A DNA stretch of 50,828 nucleotides from positions 1-50,828 of the forward strand of contig CALWZK010000011.1 of the NCBI GenBank assembly GCA_944386015.1. The letters run 5' to 3'. The notes under the pieces are model-generated. The model was not told where the DNA came from. It was given only the letters and a program-made list of their open reading frames with translations, and ran no database searches. Shown piece by piece: positions 16,273 to 24,807 of this stretch. A program made the position numbers and the translations under genes. The first letter of the stretch is position 1; each line of letters begins with the position of its first letter. This stretch comes from an uncultured Faecalibacterium sp. (GTDB taxonomy: Bacteria > Bacillota > Clostridia > Oscillospirales > Ruminococcaceae).

Positions 16273-18354
16273 ATGAACAAACGAATCCTTGCAGGCGCGC
16301 TGAGCGTTGCAATGCTGCTCTCCGCCTGCGGCAGCACCGGTTCCTCGACTGCCACCAGCACCGCGGCTTCTGCGACAGCCGCTTCTGGTGTGTACGAGGG
16401 GTCTTCGGTGGGCATGCAGGGCACCGTTACGGTGTCCATGACCGTGGAAGACGGCAAGATCACCAACGTGGAGCTGACCGAGTGCCACGAGACCCCGGCT
16501 GTGGCCTCTGTGGCCATGGAGCGCCTGCCCCAGCAGATGGTGGAGCATCAGACCACCAAGCTGGATGCAGTCACCGGCGCAACCCTGGCCAGCAACGCCA
16601 TCATGCGGGCTGCTTCTGCAGCTGCTGAGGCTGCCGGCCTGGATATGGACCAGCTGAACGCCAACGCCTACTCTGAGCCTGCCGGCGAGGATGAGACCTG
16701 GGATACCGACGTCCTGGTGGTGGGCGGCGGCGGCGCCGGCTTCTCGGCAGCCATCACCGCAGCACAGGGCGGCGCCAACGTCATTCTGATTGAGAAGAGC
16801 TCCTTCCTGGGCGGCAACACCCTGATGCAGGGCGGCGCCTACAACGCAGTGGACCCCGACGCCCAGTCGGAAGTGATCCTCACCGAGGCTCAGAAGAACA
16901 CCCTGGACAGCTACCTGGCTCTGAGCACCGATGACCCCGATCTGCACTTCGATGCATTCCCCGAGTGGGCAGATGTGCTGACCGAGCTGCAGAGCGACAT
17001 CAACAGCTTCTATGCAGAGAATGCAGGCAAGACCGCCGGCGTGGATATGCCCGGCTTTGACTCCATCGCCCTGCACATGTGGCACATTTACACCGGCGGC
17101 CTGCGTCAGATGAACGACGGCACCTGGGTGGCTTCGGACATCGACCTGGCCCGCAACCTGGCTGAGAGCGCGCTGGGCACCTTCCAGTGGATGCGGGATG
17201 ACCTGGGCCTGGAGGCTCCTTCGGGCGAGGGCGCAGGCGACACCCTGTACACCGTTCTGGGCGCCATGTGGCCCCGCACCCATGTGGTGGAGACCAGCAC
17301 CCAGCTGATCGACGACCTGAAGAGCGTGGCTGAGGCTGCCGGCGTCACCATCTACACCGAGACCGCTGCCACCGGCCTGCTGACCGACGAGTCCGGCAAG
17401 GTGGTGGGTGCCACCGCCGAGAAGGCCAACGGCACCAAGATCACCATCAACACCACCAACGGCGTGGTGCTGGCCAGCGGCGGCTACTGCGCCAACCCCG
17501 CCATGGTCAAGGAGTACGATGAGTACTGGGGCGATGATCTGAGCGATCACACCCTGACCACCAACGTTGGCACCAACGAGGGCGACGGCATCGTGATGGC
17601 ACAGGCCATCGGCGCCGACACCGTGGGCATGGAAGTGGCACAGCTGATGCCTTCTTCCTCTCCCCTGAAGGGCACCATGACCGATGGCGTCTGGGGCGAT
17701 GCTTCCGAGCAGATCTGGATTGACGGCGAGGGCAACCGCTTTGTGGACGAGTACGCTGAGCGCGACGTCCTGGCCAAGGCTTCCCTGGGTCTGGAAGACG
17801 GCATCTTCTATATCATCTACGCCGGCAAGGCCGGGGATGACGGCCTGCTGAAGGGCGCTTCTCTGGATGACACCATGTTCGGCACCACCATCCAGGATAT
17901 GGTGGACAACGGCCACGTCTGGTATGGCTCCACCCTGGCCGAGGTGGCTGAGGCTTCTGCCACCAGCGCCGGCGGCGCTGCCCCTGCCTTCACCGAGGAG
18001 GCTCTGCGCAACACCATCGAGAAGTACAACAGCTACGTGGAGGCCCAGGAAGATCCTGATTTCCACAAGGAAGTTCTGGCCGGCGCCATTGATATCGACG
18101 CCATCGAGGCCGACCCCAACGTGGGCTTTGTGATCTCTCCCCGCAAGGCATCCCTGCACCACACCATGGGCGGCCTGAAGATCGACACCGACGCCCATGT
18201 CCTGAACACCGACGGTGAGATCATCGAAGGTCTGTGGGCAGCCGGCGAAGTGACCGGCGGCATCCACGCCGGCAACCGTCTGGGCGGCAACGCTGTGGCG
18301 GATATCTTCACCTACGGCCACATCGCAGGCAGCAACGCAGCTGCAGGCGTCTGA
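16273..18354 (+). CDS. FMN- and FAD-binding extracytoplasmic reductase lipoprotein
   Basis: A 693-residue lipoprotein. A signal peptide ends in lipobox LSAC near residue 18, followed by a Ser/Thr/Ala linker. An FMN_bind domain (about 35-110) has the flavinylation motif VTGAT (threonine about 104). A FAD_binding_2 domain follows (about 140-693), with dinucleotide motif VGGGGAGFSAA and C-terminal segments SLHHTMGGLKI and GIHAGNRLGGNA typical of the fumarate/urocanate reductase family. The layout matches secreted flavin-based reductases that pass electrons from the membrane to small organic acceptors; the acceptor here is unknown. GGAGG lies 8 bp before the ATG. A NusG-domain-II protein follows 76 bp downstream, and Rnf lies 3.6 kb upstream. 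Confidence 0.92.
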   Translation: MNKRILAGALSVAMLLSACGSTGSSTATSTAASATAASGVYEGSSVGMQGTVTVSMTVEDGKITNVELTECHETPAVASVAMERLPQQMVEHQTTKLDAVTGATLASNAIMRAASAAAEAAGLDMDQLNANAYSEPAGEDETWDTDVLVVGGGGAGFSAAITAAQGGANVILIEKSSFLGGNTLMQGGAYNAVDPDAQSEVILTEAQKNTLDSYLALSTDDPDLHFDAFPEWADVLTELQSDINSFYAENAGKTAGVDMPGFDSIALHMWHIYTGGLRQMNDGTWVASDIDLARNLAESALGTFQWMRDDLGLEAPSGEGAGDTLYTVLGAMWPRTHVVETSTQLIDDLKSVAEAAGVTIYTETAATGLLTDESGKVVGATAEKANGTKITINTTNGVVLASGGYCANPAMVKEYDEYWGDDLSDHTLTTNVGTNEGDGIVMAQAIGADTVGMEVAQLMPSSSPLKGTMTDGVWGDASEQIWIDGEGNRFVDEYAERDVLAKASLGLEDGIFYIIYAGKAGDDGLLKGASLDDTMFGTTIQDMVDNGHVWYGSTLAEVAEASATSAGGAAPAFTEEALRNTIEKYNSYVEAQEDPDFHKEVLAGAIDIDAIEADPNVGFVISPRKASLHHTMGGLKIDTDAHVLNTDGEIIEGLWAAGEVTGGIHAGNRLGGNAVADIFTYGHIAGSNAAAGV

Positions 18355-18430
18355 GCTGAAAGCATGTAACACACACATCCAGGGGGCTGCTGCGGGCACG
18401 CGGCAGCCCTCTTGCCAATGGAGACACAGC

Positions 18431-18820
18431 ATGAGCAACAAGCGCAAAACCGACCGGACCAGACTTCCCGACTGGAAAAAGAACCTGCTGTTTGTCCTGG
18501 TGGTGCTGGCCGCAGCGGCAGCCATCGGCGGGTATTACCTGATCCGGCGGGCCAACCGCCCCGAAAAGATGGCCCACCTGGTGTATGGCACCGCCTACAA
18601 CCGCACCGAGACAGAAATCGACCTGCGGGAGGATGCAGACTACACCTTCTCCTCCAACGGGTATGAAATTCACCTCCAGGTGCGGGATGGGGGCATTGCC
18701 TTTGTGGACAGCCCCTGCCCCGACCATGTGTGCGAGTCCTTCGGCACGCTGAGCGAAGTTTATGACTGGGCGGCCTGCATGCCGGCCCAGGCCATGCTGA
18801 CCATTGAGGCGGTGGAGTAA
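18431..18820 (+). CDS. Membrane-anchored NusG domain II protein
   Basis: A 129-residue protein with one membrane helix (about residues 19-39) and an exported NusG_II domain. The signature is CPDHVCESFG followed by a late cysteine in AACMPAQAMLTI. Despite the name these are not transcription factors. In Firmicutes they are often near FMN_bind lipoproteins, ApbE and Rnf genes and are thought to belong to membrane flavin/electron-transfer systems; the role is not established. It lies 76 bp after the reductase gene, likely in the same operon. The two cysteines in CPDHVC may bind metal or form a disulfide. Confidence 0.85.
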   Translation: MSNKRKTDRTRLPDWKKNLLFVLVVLAAAAAIGGYYLIRRANRPEKMAHLVYGTAYNRTETEIDLREDADYTFSSNGYEIHLQVRDGGIAFVDSPCPDHVCESFGTLSEVYDWAACMPAQAMLTIEAVE

Positions 18821-18860
18821 AGTTCCCGGCAAAACCGTAAAAATATTTTTTATAAAATTT

Positions 18861-18898
18861 TTTACAAAAAGGGCGTCCGCGCAGAGCGGGCGCCCTTT
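18861..18898. terminator. Terminator between the NusG-II gene and the GNAT gene
   Basis: AAAGGGCGTCCGC pairs with GCGGGCGCCCTTT (18867-18898, one G-T pair). On the minus strand it is followed by TTTTTGTAAAAAATTTT, a good tail for the GNAT transcript; the plus-strand tail is weak. Confidence 0.75.
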
Positions 18899-18908
18899 CT
18901 GTATGCTG

Positions 18909-19472
18909 TTACAGCCCGGCGGGCCGGGCAGGGTTCCACAGGATGTTCTCCACCGAGGTTTCGATGGTGCCGTACTGGGTTTCGTAGGGGATGGTGCTCA
19001 GATACCGGAAGCCGCACTTCTCGATCACCCTTGCCGAGGGGGCATTGCGGGTGAAGTGTCCGGCGATGAGAAAGTCCAGGTCCTCGGCCCGGAACAGATA
19101 GTCGATGGCGGCTCTGGCGGCTTCGGTGGCAAGGCCCCGGCCCCAGAAGGGTTTGGCCAGCACATAGCCGATCTCCCGGCCCCGCCAGGGGGCGAGATTG
19201 GGGTGCTGCTCCTCATCGTAGCACTCGATGCCCAGGGAGCCGATCACCTGGTTTTGGTACTGGAGGGCGAAGGTCTTTTTCTGCCGGATGAAGAGATCCA
19301 GAATGGTCTGGGTCTCGGCTTTGCTTTGGTGGGGCAGCCAGCCTGCCATCTGGCCCACCCCGTCCACCGAGGCATAGGCGTAGAAATCGTCCAGGTCCTC
19401 CTGGCGCCAGGGCCGCAGGGTGAGGCGGGCGGTGTGCAGCACCACAGAGGAAATGTCAATGGGAGGGTTCAT
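18909..19472 (-). CDS. GNAT family N-acetyltransferase (RimJ/RimL-like), T-box controlled
   Basis: A 187-residue acetyltransferase of the RimJ/RimL branch, which transfers acetyl from acetyl-CoA to an amine. Family features are TARLTLRPWRQEDLDDFYAY at the start, an acetyl-CoA loop near REIGYVLAKPFWGRGLATEA, and NAPSARVIEKCGF near the C-terminus. The start MNPPID is supported by AAGGAG about 8 bp upstream. The substrate is unknown: branch members acetylate ribosomal-protein N-termini, and some acetylate aminoacyl-nucleotide toxins. What stands out is the T-box riboswitch directly upstream, which normally controls aminoacyl-tRNA supply genes. Confidence 0.9.
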   Translation of the reverse strand: MNPPIDISSVVLHTARLTLRPWRQEDLDDFYAYASVDGVGQMAGWLPHQSKAETQTILDLFIRQKKTFALQYQNQVIGSLGIECYDEEQHPNLAPWRGREIGYVLAKPFWGRGLATEAARAAIDYLFRAEDLDFLIAGHFTRNAPSARVIEKCGFRYLSTIPYETQYGTIETSVENILWNPARPAGL

Positions 19473-19526
19473 GGTATACTCCTTTCTCTGTACCCCCGGG
19501 GCGGGCAGGGACGGAAAGGGGGATAC

Positions 19527-19842
19527 AAAAAACATCCCGTCCCTGTTTCCAAGGACGGGATGTGTGCATTCCGTGGTACCACCTCAGTTCGCCGGCGTTT
19601 CACAGCCGCCGGCCTCACGGGGTGCGGGCCGACCAGCCGATACCCCTGCGCTGTAATGGGCGCGCCCATCATCGTCTCAGCGCCGCCGGGCGGCGCAGTC
19701 GGGATGCGGCTCCAAGGTCTTTTGGATTCCCCGAAAGGGGGAACTCCGCTGCCGGAATACCTGCCTGTGCATCCCTTCTCAGCAGCCGGGACTCTCTGGG
19801 GCGTCAGCAGATACCTACTTGTTCTCTTCATTGCCTTATCTG
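19527..19842 (-). promoter_or_regulatory. T-box riboswitch upstream of a GNAT acetyltransferase
   Basis: Read on the minus strand, the leader has the T-box hallmarks in order: an AGTA element (near 19819), AGAGAG (near 19795), a GAGAAGGG apical segment, the antiterminator core GAGGTGGTACCACGG (about 19570-19584), and a terminator CATCCCGTCC/GGACGGGATG (19533-19562) with a TTTTTT tail (19527-19532). The TGGT bulge predicts a tRNA with discriminator base A. I could not assign the specifier codon reliably by hand. The ribosome site of the GNAT gene lies about 45 nt after the terminator. Confidence 0.85.
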
Positions 19843-19848
19843 GATGTA

Positions 19849-19877
19849 AGGGTAACATGGCCGGGGGCAAAAGTCAA
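19849..19877 (-). promoter_or_regulatory. Promoter of the T-box/GNAT unit
   Basis: Minus strand: TTGACT (19872-19877), 17-bp spacer, TACCCT (19849-19854). It starts transcription just ahead of the T-box stem I. Confidence 0.65.
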
Positions 19878-19880
19878 CCG

Positions 19881-19914
19881 GCAAAAACAAAACCCCGGAA
19901 CCAAAGTTCCGGGG
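19881..19914 (-). terminator. Terminator after tRNA-Val
   Basis: Minus strand CCCCGGAAC/GTTCCGGGG stem with a TTTGG loop (19893-19914), followed by TTTTGTTTTTG. Confidence 0.85.
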
Positions 19915-19916
19915 TG

Positions 19917-19992
19917 TGGTGGACGGTACAGGACTCGAACCTGTGACCTCCTGCACGTCAAGCAGATGCTCTACCAGCTGAGCTAACCGTCC
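19917..19992 (-). tRNA. tRNA-Val, anticodon GAC
   Basis: A 76-nt cloverleaf on the minus strand: acceptor GGACGGT pairs with ACCGTCC; the D-arm reads AGCTCAGCTGGTAGAGC; the anticodon loop TTGACGT is closed by CTGC/GCAG, giving anticodon GAC; the T-arm contains GGTTCGAGTCC. The 3' ACCA is encoded, with discriminator base A. It reads valine GUC codons. Confidence 0.95.
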
Positions 19993-20026
19993 AACTCTTT
20001 TTCCTGCTGCTCGTCACAGCTCTGCT

Positions 20027-20055
20027 ATCATACCATACTTGGGGCAAAAAAGCAA
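20027..20055 (-). promoter_or_regulatory. Promoter of tRNA-Val
   Basis: Minus strand: TTGCTT (20050-20055), 17-bp spacer, TATGAT (20027-20032), about 28 bp before the mature tRNA 5' end. Confidence 0.6.
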
Positions 20056-20103
20056 GGGGGCAAATTCAGAAAAATAAAAAATTTGTGAGGACAGCGGCCT
20101 TAT

Positions 20104-20132
20104 TTGCCATTCAGGCGGCGCTGTGTTATACT
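20104..20132 (+). promoter_or_regulatory. Promoter of the ruvCAB cluster
   Basis: TTGCCA (20104-20109), 17-bp spacer, TATACT (20127-20132). The leader to the GTG start of ruvC is about 55 nt. No SOS operator consensus was noticed in it. Confidence 0.65.
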
Positions 20133-20194
20133 ATAACAGTATAACTTTCGGCCCAAAAGAGGCCGGAGAAGGAAAGGAAGGTCAAGGGCAGAGG

Positions 20195-20707
20195 GTGAGA
20201 GTTTTGGGCATTGACCCCGGCTACGCCATCGTAGGCTGGGGCGTGGTGGAATATCAGGGAAACCGGTTTGCGCCGGTGGATTTCGGGGCCGTCACCACCG
20301 ACGCCGGCCGCCCCTTTGAGGGCCGGCTGCGGGATGTGTACGACGGCGTCTGCCAGGTGATCCACGACACCAAACCGGAGGTGCTGGCCATCGAAAAACT
20401 GTTTTACCAGCACAACCAGACCACCGTCATCGGGGTGGCTGAGGCCCGGGGGGTCATCCTGCTGGCGGCGGCCCAGGCGGGGCTGCCGGTGTATGAATAC
20501 ACCCCCATGCAGGTCAAGCAGGCGGTGGCCGGCTACGGCAAGGCGGTGAAAAAGCAGGTCCAGGAGATGACCCGGATCCTGCTCCATCTGCCTGCCGTCC
20601 CCAAGCCCGACGACACTGCCGATGCCCTGGCCATGGCCATCACTTTCTGCCACACCAGCGCCAACCAGCTGAGCCGCCTGTCGGTGCGGCGGATCGGGCC
20701 CATCTGA
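20195..20707 (+). CDS. ruvC: Crossover junction endodeoxyribonuclease RuvC
   Basis: A 170-residue Holliday-junction resolvase that cuts branched DNA in concert with RuvAB. The RNase H-like active-site acidic residues are visible: GIDPG (Asp about 7), AIEKLF (Glu about 67), and DDTADALA near the C-terminus. The GTG at 20195 is chosen because it begins the conserved first strand VRVLGIDPG, gives the family length (160-180), and follows purine-rich AAGGAAGG. An upstream in-frame ATG would add 24 unconserved residues and overlap the promoter. ruvA starts 22 bp after the stop. Confidence 0.95.
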   Translation: MRVLGIDPGYAIVGWGVVEYQGNRFAPVDFGAVTTDAGRPFEGRLRDVYDGVCQVIHDTKPEVLAIEKLFYQHNQTTVIGVAEARGVILLAAAQAGLPVYEYTPMQVKQAVAGYGKAVKKQVQEMTRILLHLPAVPKPDDTADALAMAITFCHTSANQLSRLSVRRIGPI

Positions 20708-20729
20708 GGCCGGGGGAAAGGAATCGGAT

Positions 20730-21338
20730 ATGATCTATAGCCTGAGCGGGAAAATTCTGAAGAAAACCCTGGACAGCGTGGTGATCTCCTGCGGCGGAGT
20801 GGGCTATGCGGCCCAGTGCCCCACCAATGTGGCGGCCTCCCTGCCGGGGGCCGGGGCCGAGGCTACCCTCTACACCGTCCTGAATGTAAGCGAAAACGAT
20901 ATCAGCCTCTACGGCTTTGCCACCGAGGAACAGCAGACCTGCTTCAAGCTGCTGACCGGGGTGTCGGGGGTGGGCCCCAAGGTGGGGCTGGCCATCCTCA
21001 GCGTCATGGACCCGGACAAGGTCTACCTGGCGGTGTCCGCCGGGGATCACAAGGCCTTCAAGGCCGCCAGCGGCGTGGGCCCCAAGCTGGCCCAGCGGAT
21101 TGTGCTGGAACTGAAGGACAAGGTGGCCAAGGGGGCCGCCGGCGCGGCGGTGCTGGAAGATCTGTCCGGCGTGTCTGCGGCGGCATCGGCCCAGGGCAGC
21201 GGCCAGGCCATTGCGGCCCTGGTGTCCCTGGGCTACAGCCAGAGCGAGGCCGCCCTGGCCATTTCCAAGATTGACCCCGCGCTGCCGGTGGAAGAGATCA
21301 TCCGGCTGGCCCTGCGGGGGATGGCAGGGGGAAGGTAA
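20730..21338 (+). CDS. ruvA: Holliday junction branch migration subunit RuvA
   Basis: A 202-residue DNA-binding subunit that tetramerises on Holliday junctions and positions RuvB. The order is an N-terminal OB fold (MIYSLSGKI...), tandem helix-hairpin-helix motifs (TGVSGVGPKVGLAIL and ASGVGPKLAQRIV, about residues 70-125), and a C-terminal RuvB-binding domain with LGYSQSEAALAI. The length is standard. ruvB follows 3 bp after the stop. Confidence 0.96.
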   Translation: MIYSLSGKILKKTLDSVVISCGGVGYAAQCPTNVAASLPGAGAEATLYTVLNVSENDISLYGFATEEQQTCFKLLTGVSGVGPKVGLAILSVMDPDKVYLAVSAGDHKAFKAASGVGPKLAQRIVLELKDKVAKGAAGAAVLEDLSGVSAAASAQGSGQAIAALVSLGYSQSEAALAISKIDPALPVEEIIRLALRGMAGGR

Positions 21339-21341
21339 GCC

Positions 21342-22394
21342 ATGGAAGAACAAGCACTGTACGGGGCCAGGATGATGCAGCCGGGGCTGACGGCGGCAGA
21401 CAGCGAGGAAAACAGCCTCCGCCCCCAGCACCTGGAGGACTACATCGGCCAGGAAAAGGTCAAGCAGAACCTGAAAGTCTACCTGGAGGCGGCCCGCCGC
21501 CGGGGGGAAGCCATGGACCATGTGCTGCTCTATGGCCCGCCCGGCCTGGGCAAAACCACCCTGGCCGGCATCATTGCCAACGAGATGGGGGTCCAGATCC
21601 GGATCACCAGCGGCCCTGCCATCGAAAAGCCGGGGGACCTGGCCGCCCTGCTCACCAACCTGCAGGAAGGGGACGTGCTGTTCATCGACGAGATCCACCG
21701 GCTGTCCCGCCAGGTGGAGGAGGTGCTCTACCCGGCCCTGGAGGACTACGCCCTGGATATCATCATCGGCAAGGGCCCCAGCGCCCAGAGCATCCGGATC
21801 AACCTGCCCCACTTCACCCTGGTGGGTGCCACCACCCGGGCGGGCCAGCTGACCGGGCCTTTGCGGGACCGGTTCGGGGTGCTGCTCAAGCTGGAGCTCT
21901 ACAGCCCCGACGAGCTGGCCCAGATCATCCGGCGCAGCGCCGGGATTCTGGATCAACCCATCACCCCCGAGGGCGCCTTTGAGCTGGCCAAGCGGAGCCG
22001 GGGCACCCCTCGTGTGGCCAACCGCTTTTTGAAGCGGGTGCGGGACTTCGCCACCGTCCTGGGGGACGGGGTCATCGATCAGGATGTCTGCCTGATGGCC
22101 CTGCGCCGGATGGATGTGGACGAGCTGGGCCTGGACGAGCTGGACCGCAGCCTGCTGCGGGCCATCATTGAGATGTACGGCGGCGGCCCGGTGGGCCTGG
22201 AGACCCTGGCCGCCGCTCTGGGCGAGGAGGCGGTCACCCTGGAGGATCTGTGCGAGCCCTACCTGATGCAGATGGGCTTTTTGACCCGGACTCCCCGGGG
22301 CCGCTGCGTCACCCACCTGGCCTATGAACATCTGGGGCTGCGCCCGCCCGAGACGGCTGCCCCCGAGGACAGCGGCCAGCAGAGTATGTTTTGA
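21342..22394 (+). CDS. ruvB: Holliday junction branch migration ATPase RuvB
   Basis: A 350-residue AAA+ hexameric motor that drives branch migration with RuvA. Visible are Walker [10 protein letters not shown] (about 65-73), Walker B FIDEIHR (about 115), sensor segment LVGATTRAG, and arginine-finger region LRDRFG. A C-terminal winged helix follows. The gene order ruvC-ruvA-ruvB is common. The C-terminal tail beyond the winged helix is short and acidic. Confidence 0.97.
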   Translation: MEEQALYGARMMQPGLTAADSEENSLRPQHLEDYIGQEKVKQNLKVYLEAARRRGEAMDHVLLYGPPGLGKTTLAGIIANEMGVQIRITSGPAIEKPGDLAALLTNLQEGDVLFIDEIHRLSRQVEEVLYPALEDYALDIIIGKGPSAQSIRINLPHFTLVGATTRAGQLTGPLRDRFGVLLKLELYSPDELAQIIRRSAGILDQPITPEGAFELAKRSRGTPRVANRFLKRVRDFATVLGDGVIDQDVCLMALRRMDVDELGLDELDRSLLRAIIEMYGGGPVGLETLAAALGEEAVTLEDLCEPYLMQMGFLTRTPRGRCVTHLAYEHLGLRPPETAAPEDSGQQSMF

Positions 22395-22460
22395 AACAAA
22401 CCGCATAAATGTGTGATAGACAGGGCCGCCTGCGGCCCCGAAGAAGGGAACGGATTTGTT

Positions 22461-23816
22461 ATGGGTAAGTATTTTGGAACCGACGGCGTCCGCGGCATTG
22501 CCGGCGTGGACCTGACCTGTGAGCTTGCCATGAAACTGGGCCGCGGCGTGGCGGCTGTCCTCACCGACAGCACCGGCCGCAAGCCCCGCATCCTGATCGG
22601 CAAGGATACCCGCCAGTCAGGTGATATGCTGGAAGCTGCCCTGGCTGCCGGCCTGTGCAGCGTGGGGGCCGATGTGGAAACCCTGGGGGTGCTGCCCACC
22701 CCCGCCGTGGCCTATCTGGTCACCAAGTACAAGGCAGATGCCGGCGTGGTGATCTCGGCCTCCCACAACCCCATGGAGTTCAACGGCATCAAGGTCTTTG
22801 CCTCCACCGGCTATAAGCTGCCCGACGAGGTGGAGGCCCAGATCGAGGCCCACATCGACAACGACTGCAAGGATATCCCCCTGGCCACCGGCGCCGGGGT
22901 GGGCCAGGTGTCCTTCCGGGCCGACGGCATCCGGGACTATGTGGACCACCTGTATGAGTCCATCGACGGGGACCTCACCGGCCTGAACATCTGCATCGAC
23001 TGCGCCAACGGCGCCGCCGCTGCGGTGGCCCAGAAGCTGTTCCCCCGGCTGGGGGCCAAGTGCACCTTCCTGGGTGTGACCCCCGACGGCCAGAACATCA
23101 ACGACGGTGTGGGCAGCACCCATCTGGAAAAGCTGGAAAAAGAAGTGGTGGAAGGCGGCTTCGACTGCGGCATCGCCTTTGACGGCGACGCCGACCGCTG
23201 CCTGGCCTGCGACGAGAAGGGCCGGGAGATGGACGGCGACAAGATCATCGCCCTGCTGTCCCTGATGATGAAGGAACAGGGCAAGCTGGATGCCGACACT
23301 GCCGTGGTGACGGTGATGTCCAACCTGGGCTTTATGAAGTTCATGGAGAGCCAGGGCATCCGCACCGAAAAGACCGCTGTTGGCGACCGGTACGTCCTGG
23401 AGAATATGCGGGAGAACGGCTACGCCATTGGCGGCGAGCAGAGCGGCCATGTGATCCTGCTCCACCACGCCACCACCGGCGACGGCGAGCTGACCGCCGG
23501 CAAGCTGCTCAAGCTGCTGGCCCAGAGCGGCAAGAAGATGAGCCAGCTGAACGACATCTACGCCCAGTTCCCCCAGGTGCTGATCAATGTGGAGGCCAAC
23601 GCCGCCCAGAAGGCCGCCTATAAAGAGGACGAGGTGCTGGCCGGCTTCATTGAGAACGAACAGCAGAAGCTGATGGGGATGGGCCGGGTGCTGGTCCGTG
23701 TGTCGGGCACCGAGCCCAAGATCCGCGTCATGGTGGAGGGCGAAAACCTGGAGGAGATCCGGGCCTGCGCCGAGCGGATTGTGGAGCGGATCAACCGCCG
23801 CATCCTGAAAAAGTAA
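22461..23816 (+). CDS. glmM: Phosphoglucosamine mutase
   Basis: A 451-residue enzyme that converts glucosamine-6-phosphate to glucosamine-1-phosphate for peptidoglycan precursor synthesis. It shows the alpha-D-phosphohexomutase motifs: N-terminal YFGTDGVRG, catalytic phosphoserine loop ISASHNP (Ser about 100), metal-binding DGDADR (about 240), sugar-binding GGEQSGH, and phosphate-binding RVSGTEPKIRVM near the end. ATG at 22461 is the only start giving the family N-terminus. It follows ruvB by 66 bp. Confidence 0.97.
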   Translation: MGKYFGTDGVRGIAGVDLTCELAMKLGRGVAAVLTDSTGRKPRILIGKDTRQSGDMLEAALAAGLCSVGADVETLGVLPTPAVAYLVTKYKADAGVVISASHNPMEFNGIKVFASTGYKLPDEVEAQIEAHIDNDCKDIPLATGAGVGQVSFRADGIRDYVDHLYESIDGDLTGLNICIDCANGAAAAVAQKLFPRLGAKCTFLGVTPDGQNINDGVGSTHLEKLEKEVVEGGFDCGIAFDGDADRCLACDEKGREMDGDKIIALLSLMMKEQGKLDADTAVVTVMSNLGFMKFMESQGIRTEKTAVGDRYVLENMRENGYAIGGEQSGHVILLHHATTGDGELTAGKLLKLLAQSGKKMSQLNDIYAQFPQVLINVEANAAQKAAYKEDEVLAGFIENEQQKLMGMGRVLVRVSGTEPKIRVMVEGENLEEIRACAERIVERINRRILKK

Positions 23817-23843
23817 TGAGAGCATTTTGAAAGAGGAAGGACC

Positions 23844-24722
23844 ATGAGAGCAGCCGACAGCTGGAAGGATTATGAATTATTGGACGCCACCGGAGGCAAC
23901 CGGCTGGAACGGTGGGGCGAAGCGCTCCTGGTCCGGCCTGACCCCCAGGTGGTGTGGAAGAGCAAACCCAAGAGCCCCCTGTGGGCCAAAGCGGACGCCG
24001 TCTACCACCGCTCCAACCAGGGCGGCGGCAGCTGGGAACACCGCCGGCCCCTGCCCGAGCGGTGGCAGATCCACTGCGGGGAGGGCCCCGGGCGGCTGAC
24101 TTTGATTGTCAGCCCCACCGGCTTCAAGCACACCGGCGTGTTCCCCGAGCAGGCGGTGAACTGGGCCTGGTATGACAAGAAGATCCGTGCCGCCGGCCGG
24201 CCCATCAAGGTGCTGAACCTGTTCGGCTACACCGGCGGCGCCACCCTGGCCTGCGCTGCGGCGGGGGCCTCGGTGTGCCATGTGGACGCCTCCAAGGGGA
24301 TGGTCCAGTGGGGCAAGGAAAACGCCCTGGCCAGCGGCCTGGCCGACCGGCCCATCCGGTGGCTGGTGGACGACTGCTCCAAGTTTGTGGCCCGGGAAAA
24401 GCGCCGGGGCAACACCTATGACGCCATCATCATGGACCCTCCCAGCTATGGCCGGGGACCCGGCGGCGAGGTGTGGAAGCTGGAGGACTGCATCTACGAC
24501 CTGATCTGCCAGTGCGTGGATGTGCTGAGCCAGAACCCGCTGTTCTTTGCAGTGAACAGCTACACCGCGGGGCTTTCCCCGGCGGTGATGGAGTATATCC
24601 TGCAAACCACCCTGGTGCCCCGGTTCGGCGGGGCCACCAGCTGCGACGAGATCGGCCTGCCGGTGAAAGAGACCGGCGGGGTGGTGCCCTGCGGCTCCAC
24701 CGCGATCTGGGAGTCGCTGTAA
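23844..24722 (+). CDS. Class I SAM-dependent methyltransferase, RlmI-like
   Basis: A 292-residue methyltransferase of the COG1092-like group, which includes rRNA cytosine-C5 enzymes. The SAM site is LNLFGYTGGATLACAAAG (from about 124), then HVDASKG. The catalytic-type motif is IMDPPSYGRG (about 195-204). Unlike RlmI it lacks an N-terminal PUA domain, so the exact target is uncertain. GGAAGGACC precedes the ATG. It lies 27 bp after glmM, likely in the same transcript. Confidence 0.85.
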   Translation: MRAADSWKDYELLDATGGNRLERWGEALLVRPDPQVVWKSKPKSPLWAKADAVYHRSNQGGGSWEHRRPLPERWQIHCGEGPGRLTLIVSPTGFKHTGVFPEQAVNWAWYDKKIRAAGRPIKVLNLFGYTGGATLACAAAGASVCHVDASKGMVQWGKENALASGLADRPIRWLVDDCSKFVAREKRRGNTYDAIIMDPPSYGRGPGGEVWKLEDCIYDLICQCVDVLSQNPLFFAVNSYTAGLSPAVMEYILQTTLVPRFGGATSCDEIGLPVKETGGVVPCGSTAIWESL

Positions 24723-24807
24723 GAAGATCAACACACAGGACCTGAGAATGGGGTGCAGCCCGGGGCGTACAGCCGGACGGGCGTGCCACCAGAAAAGAGA
24801 TGGACAG

